14,938 nucleotides of DNA from Ectocarpus siliculosus (lineage: Eukaryota > Sar > Phaeophyceae > Ectocarpales > Ectocarpaceae): assembly GCA_000310025.1 (NCBI GenBank), contig FN648659.1, positions 75,244 through 90,181 of the forward strand. The letters run 5' to 3'. The position numbers and the translations under genes were made by a program. Within the stretch, counting starts at the first letter, position 1. Each line of letters begins with the position of its first letter. Shown one piece after another: positions 8,393 to 14,938 of this stretch. Under the pieces are notes generated by a model that saw only the letters and a list, made by a program, of their open reading frames with translations, made no database searches and had not been told where the DNA came from.

Positions 8393-11300
8393 TCACGAGC
8401 ACCAGTTCATATCCTTCCGTGTCCTTTTTCCGAACTTCGAGGCCTGCCGTTCAGCCCGTGCGGCCCTAGCGTGCCTCGCCGGGTTCTCGAAGCATCCCTT
8501 GCACATCAAAACCCCCCCGCCCCCCTCCCGCCCTGCACCGCAGAACGCCTCGCAGGCACACCCTTTTCTTGTCGTTTTCTTGCATCCGGGGTACATGCAC
8601 TTGCGTTTTGTCTTAATGTGAACGCTCCCCCAAACGTCCTTCGGGGGTTCCGTATCTTTGACCTGTCTCCCCCCCTTGTTGAGGCTACCAACACCGCACC
8701 TCCCCATGAGCTCCGTCGACATCTGTTCGTCCCAGTCCGACCTCTCAAGATTGGCCAACCTGCGGAGCTCCTTTCACCACTCCCTCCAACTCCATCGACG
8801 ACTCAAGGTCTAGGTCTCCTCTCTCGAGCCTCTCCTTCGCTTCACCGTCCCAGAAGGCTACCAAAGCCTTGAACATCACGAAAATGTTGGTGAACGTCTG
8901 CTCAATCTTGGCCTCCATCACTCGCCGCCAGTAGTTCGTGCACGCCTTGTGGTCATGGGCGTGGGAACCATTCTGTTGGTCGGCCGTATCTACTCCCCCC
9001 ATGTTGGCCACGTAATCCTTACGCATCCACGGCTGCTGTAGCTCCATGGGTTTCCCCTTCTGCCCAGCTTTGCGCAGGCTGGACACGCACGAAAAGGGGC
9101 AGGCAGGCGGGGGGCAGGCGGAACACATGGGTCAGGCACCACACTTGCGGCTGCGGCGACGACGAACTGGATGGAGGTCGTCGGACGTAGCAACCTATTT
9201 TTACCCCGGCGTAGCATCAGCCCCTGTCAACACTACAATGCTCAAGCCCCAAGCACGTTCCCGGTCGGTGAGAACAGCCTGTGTGACGAACCGAATACTA
9301 AAGGCATGAACCCGAGCCGCTGCATTTTGGCAACACCAAACTTTGAACTCCATCAACCTTTGCACGAACCAGTTTGACCGACATGCTACTCGAGCGAGGC
9401 ATCCGACATGAAGACGCAGAAATAAAAACATGAATCTGGTCAACAACAACAAAAAAGGTCACCTGTAAGGTAGAGGTGCGAAATGGTCGTCGCCGCCGTC
9501 GTCGTCTTCCTTCTTGGGCTGGCCGATGGCGGCGCGAGGTTGCGCGAGGTGGATGGTGCTGCACAGGATGATATCCTTCGAGTCGAGCCACTGCACGAAT
9601 GCGACATTGCCGGCGCGGGCGAAGTGCATGTCTCCCCGCTTGACGGGGATGCGATCGAGGCTCTGCAAGAAAGGGATCGCGCCAGCGGTTCGGTTAACCC
9701 GGCACGTTCCCACCGCGAAGATGTCGTGGGCCGCAAGACACTCGAACAGTGTCGGGCTTGTGAAGTAGTTGTCCATTGCGATGTGCACGCCAGAGCCGTC
9801 GATTTTGTCACCGAACTCCTTGCAGGCGTCGAGCAGGACATGTAGAACGTGCCGAGTGGTCCGTCCCAGAGGGCAGTCAGACCACTTCCTCAGCTTGGGA
9901 TCCCCCGAAAATCCACCCTCGACGCTGCTGACGAAACAGTACCCCGCGACGTCGCAGATCGCGAGCATCTTCACGCCTGCATTGGAACAACGTGAATAGG
10001 GAAAAATGGTGGAGCGAATTAACAAGGCGGCGCAGCAGTCAATCGTGCCCGTTTGCACTCTATTCGAGTTTGCCGCTTGAAACTCGTGGACAGTCATTGA
10101 CGGTTCCAGCTCCGCCATTTTCGGCACCGCCGAGCTCTGTGTAGCAATCGAGCTTTGGATTATGCCCACGGGCATGATTTCTTCATGTGACCTAAACGCC
10201 AAATGTTCCTGCTCCTATTTTCCCAGTAGAGGGAGAGGGGGGGGGGGTCAACTCCACAAAGCAAAAATGACAACTCCACCACATGGTGGCCCTTGAAAAC
10301 CGAATACTATGCAAGGTCTTCGCCCATGTCCCCAGCCGCCGAGCCCTCACACCGCAAGGCCGTCACAAGGAAAACACACATTCGGCAGGAATCGTCCATA
10401 CAACACGAAACACAAACCGCGTACCGTGGGTGATGGGCTTCTTGGGCTGGTGTCTCATGAGGAAGTGCGCGTACCTCGACACAGTCTTCACCATCTGCTC
10501 GTCGTAGCACAGCCACTGGTTGAAGTCCATGTTTTCCGTCCACGCGGTGTTCAAGATGTCTTCGAGCTCTCTGCCGGTGAAGCGACGTCAAGATTAGCAC
10601 GGAGGTGTGGCGTTGGTTAATCTGTTGTAGAACATTCGTGGGACACGAACGGACATACGAATGCTCGCCTATTGATTACACACACCAACCACGCTAGTCC
10701 GTAGCTATGATCATCCCAACCGTACGCTACTGTAGTGGTCACGTGTAGTATTCCACGGGGAGGGCGGGTGGTGTACAACTGTACGCTACTGTAGTGGTCA
10801 CGTGTAGTATTCCACGGGGAGGGCGGGTGGTGTAGGGCAACGACAGGTACAACGACATGAACCCTTTGGGTTTGGATTCTAGGGTACTCGCCGGCTTGGA
10901 GGCCGTTTTATTTCACCACATGAAAAAATGGAGGAGCGTGGTCCAACAGTCAGAACGCTCGAAGTCTCCGACGGGTAAAACTCACCTGATGTGCCACTTC
11001 GAATCGAAGTCCGGGTTAGGGGTGTTGTCCTCGTCCAACAATCGAGGAGGAGCGTTGCCGTCCGAGCAGTGGATGAAACGGCAGTACAACAGCTCGAACA
11101 AGTCACGCGGCATGCACGCCCTCACTAGAGGATAGTCGTCGTGCAACGATCTACTCCAGTGCTTCCTCATGCGCGTTTTCTTGGTGAGCCCCATCGTGAT
11201 CGTGATGCCCAGCATGCCGTAGATGTGCTTGCGCTCGAATGCGGGTTCCGGCAGGGTGACCCTGCCTAGAGTTCTCGTCTTCTTCATCTGATGCTCCTTG

Positions 11301-12511
11301 CGCTTCTCCGTAGCTCCGGGGGGTGGTGGTGTGGTGCAAAGGTTCACGTACTTGTTGTCCTGGAAAAGTATCACGTTTCGCGCGGAAGAGGTCAGGGACA
11401 ACAAGACGGAGCGAAGATTAGCATATTCGCCCTAGAGGTCGCGCCGAGGTGTCGTATATATACACAATGATTGTTGATGCAAGCCGTGGCAGCACAGACA
11501 TGTTTGATTAAATTAATCCGCATACGCCTTCCGCGGGTGTCTTGGAACGTAAGCAATACCGCAAGGGGCCACAACAGACTGTGTTCTCAGGCATCTACCT
11601 AGTACCCGCTTTCAATTGTTGGGTTGGTCGGGTGGATATCGGTAATCAAATTACAACATACATAACAGGGATCCCGCGCGCTGGATAGGGGGGGGGGAGG
11701 GTGCTTCTCTACAGGGAGTACATTCCGCGGTATTGCATCCGCCCTTGCAAACCACCCCCTGCACGATACGCTGGTACGTAGCACGTCAGGAGGGAAGTAT
11801 GCATGAACACCGCATAAACCCCCGTGTGTTTGACAATCTTGATGAGCTGTGATCTACATTCGGCCAGTATGATTAGGCGACCAAGGCATGCAGACGACAT
11901 CATGCAGTGTAAACACCAACAAAGGTCATACAATTCATCCCGCCCCCCCCCCTCCCCCCCTTCCCGCGGAACTACTTTCAAGTCCGACGCATAACGGCTC
12001 GGTCTCTTACTTGCGTGCAACCCCCCTAGTGAGTTGTTCGAGTGCAACTTAATAAGGAATGCGACCACACGAAAACACCAATGCTCACCTTTTGCACGAA
12101 AAGATCTACTGCCTTGTCGGGGAACATCATGTTGAAGCACGTCTTCATCAAACCACTCAGCGGGAACTCTCCGTTCTCGTCGCGGCCGCCCATGAAGGTA
12201 TCGAGAGAGGGCAACTTCGATCGCGCGGACGCCGACAGCGAAGCAGCGCTGACCGCTTGCCGCCGGGTTCTCTTCTTGTGGTCCGTCGTTCCCGCAAAGT
12301 CAGGAATGCCGCGGTCAGTCCACGCCACCTCCGGGGCCTCCTCCGCCTCAGCGTTCAACTCCTCCTGCTCCTGCTGCTGCTGCTTCTCTAGCTCCTCTCT
12401 CTCTTGTCGCTCCCCCTCCTCCACCTCCTGCCGCGGCCGAAGCTGTTTTTTTTTTTCCTTTTCTGCCGCTTTCTTGAGCCTCTCCTTCTCCCTGTCGCGT
12501 ATGGCCTTGAG
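8393..12511 (-). CDS. Exons 2-6: piggyBac (DDE_Tnp_1_7) transposase with C-terminal Cys-rich domain
   Basis: Exon 2 (12511-12089) has a Lys/Glu/Gln-rich coiled coil, then the start of the transposase fold ending LFVQK. Exon 3 (11359-10986) has YGMLGITITMGLTKKTRMR and LFELLYCRFIHCSD, the conserved first helices of the family. Exon 4 (10570-10425) has LCYDEQMV and the QPKKPITHG block. Exon 5 (9976-9463) has MLAICD (first catalytic Asp, 9951-9953), IAMDNYFTS (second, 9771-9773) and FVQWLDSKDIILCST. Exon 6 starts at 9078 and has MGGVDTADQ (third Asp, 8988-8990) and NYWRRVMEAKIEQTFTNI. These are established landmarks of piggyBac transposases. The zinc domain at about 8599-8471 has C-x4-C, C-x-C-x3-C, C-x2-C and a final His, followed by a basic tail and TGA at 8393-8395. 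It matches the Cys-rich end-binding domain of the family, but it is read in a frame shifted by one base from the catalytic core. Confidence 0.85.
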
Positions 12512-13592
12512 CTGGGTTGAGCACGTCGTCGGCAAACAGCGGAAACAGAGCGGCAGTTGTGTCAATTCATACCCTGCCGTGTTGTGTTCAATCATCCGAA
12601 AAAAAATAAAGTCGTACGAGGCGACGGTGTCACTAACACCTACGAATCGAGCGAGCGAGAGATTCACGTGAAACTTACACGGCGATCAAAAGTAACACCA
12701 TACAGGGCCAGTAGGGTGTTCAGGTCACGCACATGCATTTACATACTCCGAATCGTGAACTCGACATTCGTTGCCCCCCTGCCAACATTGGAAACCACAC
12801 CCGTGTTGAGCAACAGGAGCCAGGCACGGAGGCGTCAACATGATCATGCAAGCAACCAGGTGCTTTTTACCAACACTTCTAAGATTATTTTTGGTAGAGA
12901 CTAGCGACCACACGAGGCGAAACAAAGTGCCTACCTAGACACGCGTTTGTTCAGCGTTGATAGGGCACTCTCTACTCGGTATTCCAAGCGAAAAAAAAAA
13001 CGTAAGAAACTGCTACAGCAGTATTGATTCGCACTATTTATCGGACTCAACTTTTGCACCACCATAAATCGTCGTCTTCTCTTAGGTCCGCCTGTTCACC
13101 TGGAAAATGCCAAGAGAAAAGTCTACACGAACACAAACCCACCTTTAGACCCCGCGCCCTCCTCTTGTTGCTCAGCAAGTACGCCCGCCTGTACTTGAGC
13201 TCCTGGATCTTCTTCATGGCGGCCACCACCTTCTTCTCGTTCTGCGACATGCTAGCGAAGGAGCCCTGGGTTCGCTCGTGGTCCCCCCCCCCGATGCTGC
13301 CGTCGGAATCATAGTTGGCTTCGTCTACTTGGCCGTTGCTCTTCACCGATTTCCTCCTACCCGTCGGCGTACTCTTGCATTTCTTTGCGGCACGCCTCCC
13401 CTCCCCTGGTGCACCCCCCGCCTTGCGCTTCCCCGGCACACCAACCGCCTTGCGCTGCTTCCCCGGTGCACCCCCCGCCTTGTGCCTCTTGCTGTCCCCT
13501 GGCTGCCTCTCGGTTGGTCGCTTCACCCCGACCTTACTCCCGATCTTCGCCTTGCTTTTCTTTCCCGCTGCAGCCTTTCCCTCCGCTTGCCG

Positions 13593-13623
<31 letters not shown>

Positions 13624-14609
13624 CCGCTTGGTCTCATGCTGAACTCGGGATCGTCCTCCTCTTCTCCGTCCACCTTTGCGGACCCTGGCGCTTTCTTCCC
13701 GGCCGTGGCGCTCGCCGACGGCACCGGCGCCGCCATTCCTAGCGCTTTCTCCTTTGCAACTCTGACGACATCGATGAAGGAAGTATGTACGTTGAGTCCA
13801 AGCTGCAGACGGTCGAAGTGGTTGTGCTGTTTATGGCCTGCCTCACCTACACCCTCGCGCGCTGCCCACGGATCGTCGTGTTTCCGATAGAGCAGATGCA
13901 CCCAGCGATCCCCCTCCTCGTCCATTTTGTCTTTTTTCTCGAACAAGAACATGCCTGCCGTGAGGGCTGCTGAGTACGGCTGAACTGTGCCGTACGTGGG
14001 GCTTGGCTCCCACAACATGATGTTCACCCCGTACTCCGACGCCAGAAAAGAGAACCAGGTCACGTCAATCCATTTTGTTGTTGCACTTAGCTGGGCTTTC
14101 TCGCGAAACCAACCGACCGTCTTATCCTCCGGCGCCGTCATTTCTTCCACGGCAGCTCCTAAAACATCCGGTATACGCACACTCCGGGCCCGCCCAAGCT
14201 GGTCTGGTGAGAGTACAGCTGTCAAGTCCTCAACACCGGATGCGCCAAGAACATGTTCCGTGGCTCGACGGGCGACCACGCTCCTCATGTTCTCTGGGGT
14301 GGGGGCGGCCCTTGTTCTACCGAGGCAAACCTGCACACCCGCGGACATCGCACTAAACCCGCAGTGGCCATCCGGCTTTACGGTATACACACCAGCGCGG
14401 TCGGGCAAGACCATAACCCTCCCACCTCTTGTCAATTCTGTGCTGCAAATGATGCGCGACGCAGATCCATCGATGTGCTGCTGTACCCGTTGGCCCAACG
14501 CAGCCGGCTGGGGAGCTAGCTCCTGTTCCTTGCGAACGTGATACACAGGAACCCCGTCCATAGCGCTCGTGCGAAAAATCGCAACAAGCAGGAGGAAAAA
14601 CAGCATCAT
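8393..14609 (-). CDS. OTU cysteine protease-piggyBac transposase fusion gene, six exons, with a frame break in exon 6
   Basis: Proposed exons on the minus strand: 14609-13143, 12511-12089, 11359-10986, 10570-10425, 9976-9463 and 9078-8393. All introns are GT..AG (631, 729, 415, 448 and 384 bp). Donors include GTGGGT, GTGAGC, GTGAGT-like, GTACGC and GTGACC; acceptors are all CAG. Phases agree at each join (0, 0, 2, 1, 2), which would be unlikely for random open frames. The product has an N-terminal OTU-like protease domain, a basic linker with likely nuclear-localisation clusters, a Glu/Gln-rich coiled-coil segment, the piggyBac DDD domain and a Cys-rich zinc domain, about 1,200 residues in all. 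PiggyBac proteins are usually 500-700. The DDD core cuts and joins DNA at TTAA; the OTU part would be a deubiquitinase-like activity. The join of exons 1 and 2 is inferred from phase and from continuous charged helical sequence. A separate OTU gene and transposase gene remain possible, with an in-frame ATG near 12598 starting the second. Confidence 0.65.
8765..8780 (-). other. Frame break inside transposase exon 6
   Basis: The DDD frame runs through MELEGVVK and then hits TGA at 8747-8745. One base on, from about 8771, another frame is open and continues as ELRRLANLERSDW into the Cys-rich domain. A single extra base in GTGGTGAAAGGAGC would explain it. Other readings are a small intron (for example a 55-nt GTGAAA..GAACAG segment, which restores frame but is far shorter than the other introns and has no pyrimidine tract), a sequencing error, or programmed +1 frameshifting. 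Confidence 0.7.
10722..10834 (+). repeat. 59-bp tandem duplication inside transposase intron 3
   Basis: A 54-bp unit starting GTACGCTACTGTAGTGGTCA and ending GGGCGGGTGGTGTA occurs at 10722-10775 and 10781-10834 without a mismatch; CAACT separates the copies. It lies in the intron between the exons at 11359-10986 and 10570-10425. Exact identity points to a recent duplication. Confidence 0.85.
13143..14609 (-). CDS. Exon 1: OTU-like cysteine protease domain and basic linker
   Basis: The reading frame is open from upstream of 14705, but the first in-frame ATG is at 14609, followed by ATG at 14606 and a better-context ATG (G at -3 and +4) at 14561. The OTU signature is visible. PDGHCGFSAMS at about 14375-14343 has the catalytic Cys at 14363-14361 and the Asp of the D-G-x-C-x-F motif. 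A helix KWIDVTWFSFLASEYGVNI follows about 95 residues later. The strand WVHLLYRK leads to HNHFDRL, with the probable catalytic His at 13820-13818. After the OTU fold (about 200 residues) come a Ser/Asn run, a GAPGK/GVPGK-type repeat rich in Lys and Arg, basic clusters such as KRHK and RRAAKK, and a charged helix ending RARGLK at the donor AAG|GTGGGT. OTU proteases remove ubiquitin or related modifiers. I infer a nuclear role from the basic linker, but the first 16 residues look like a signal peptide. Confidence 0.75.
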
Positions 14610-14880
14610 TATCGCGTTTCTGCGTGCTGGACTGAGGTCCACAGCAGCACAGCAGCAGCGCGGGATGCAGGGTGCTGCGGAGCATTGCAACTCCCAGGCT
14701 TTCAATTTTCTGTATAGGGGACGTGCTGTTTCTGTCCCCGGTCGTTACTTTGTTTCTTTTCGAGCGGTCTAGTCGTACCGTCGAGCCGTCGTCGACGCAG
14801 GTATCCACAGCTCAATTCGGTTCGAAAGTTGTCGCATATAAGAGTTATCGTGCCTGCTAACATGCCCGATTCGGGGGTGT

Positions 14881-14897
14881 AGTCACGTAAGGGTTAA
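14881..14897 (-). repeat. Right terminal inverted repeat with TTAA target site
   Basis: Read on the minus strand this is TTAA followed by CCCTTACGTGACT, with one mismatch to the left end at position 6 of the repeat. It lies 272 bp upstream of the first in-frame ATG of the OTU-transposase gene, so that gene's promoter must lie inside the terminal region. Only 41 bp of flanking DNA follow in the window. Confidence 0.83.
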
Positions 14898-14938
14898 AAA
14901 TTCATCGCTAGGCAGGGTCCCTGTGGTACTGAACCTAC

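Larger units (their letters stand above)
4931..14897. mobile_element. piggyBac-superfamily DNA transposon, about 9.96 kb, with TIRs and TTAA target duplication
   Basis: The element is bounded by TTAA on both sides (4931-4934 and 14894-14897), the target duplicated by piggyBac-type transposases. Just inside are inverted repeats CCCTTTCGTGACT (4935-4947) and, on the minus strand, CCCTTACGTGACT (14893-14881), which match at 12 of 13 positions. A CCC/CCY start to the terminal repeat is usual in this superfamily. Between the ends are a minus-strand gene for an OTU domain plus piggyBac transposase (14609-8393) and a plus-strand gene of unknown function (5891-7126), converging tail to tail. Classical piggyBac elements are only 2-3 kb with one gene, so this one is unusually large; introns, the OTU exon and the extra gene account for the size. 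All three catalytic Asp codons are present, but a frame break in the last transposase exon makes present-day activity uncertain. Confidence 0.85.

Noticed and set aside
9483-9845. Plus-strand open frame of 120 codons
   Set aside because: It is antisense to transposase exon 5, which contains two catalytic Asp motifs on the minus strand.
12042-12671. Plus-strand 209-codon open frame, Ser/Cys-rich
   Set aside because: It is the antisense of the Glu/Gln-rich coiled-coil exon 2; its composition is the mirror of that exon.
13278-13890. Long plus-strand open frames rich in Pro/Leu/Ala
   Set aside because: They are antisense shadows of the OTU-linker exon; the minus-strand frame has the recognisable domain.
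14610-14705. Upstream extension of the OTU reading frame to 14705
   Set aside because: It begins with TTG, not ATG. In a eukaryotic gene the first usable start in frame is 14609 or 14561.
1-14938. CRISPR array, rRNA, LTR retroelement or viral genes
   Set aside because: No regularly spaced repeats, no rRNA-like segments, no long direct terminal repeats and no reverse transcriptase or capsid motifs were seen on either strand.

Overview
The window looks like nuclear DNA of a eukaryote. The genes I can follow are split by introns of about 360-750 bp (one possible 1.5 kb intron) with GT..AG ends and good polypyrimidine tracts. There are CAG/CTG runs and long G or C homopolymers, and no operon-like packing. 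A stramenopile alga, perhaps a brown alga, fits this style, but that is a guess from architecture and not an identification.

Most of the window is one large piggyBac-superfamily DNA transposon. It is bounded by TTAA at 4931-4934 and 14894-14897. Its 13-bp terminal inverted repeats, CCCTTTCGTGACT (left) and CCCTTACGTGACT (right, read on the minus strand), differ at one base, giving an element of about 9.96 kb. The right two thirds carries a long minus-strand gene (14609 to 8393) reconstructed here as six exons. Exon 1 encodes an OTU-type cysteine protease domain and a Lys/Arg-rich linker. Exons 2-6 encode a piggyBac transposase with all three catalytic Asp codons (9951-9953, 9771-9773, 8988-8990) and a C-terminal Cys-rich zinc domain. 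The exon phases are mutually consistent, so the simplest reading is an OTU-transposase fusion of about 1,200 residues. A one-base frame break near 8771 separates the catalytic domain from the Cys-rich domain.

The left third of the element carries a plus-strand two-exon gene (5891-7126) for a 162-residue protein of unknown function. It converges tail to tail with the transposase gene. Its upstream region has CAG runs and a cluster of TATCRTGCC motifs, followed by a 10-mer that also occurs in the element's right end. This may be a second set of end-type sequences inside the element.

Left of the element (1-4930) is flanking DNA. It has a possible small three-exon minus-strand gene (2353 to 189) whose N-terminus faintly resembles the first helix of 14-3-3 proteins. 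It also has a 136-bp foldback/MITE-like inverted repeat (4230-4365), a 16-bp palindrome and a diverged direct repeat. The rest of 2354-4930 shows no convincing gene. Only 41 bp of DNA lies beyond the right end.
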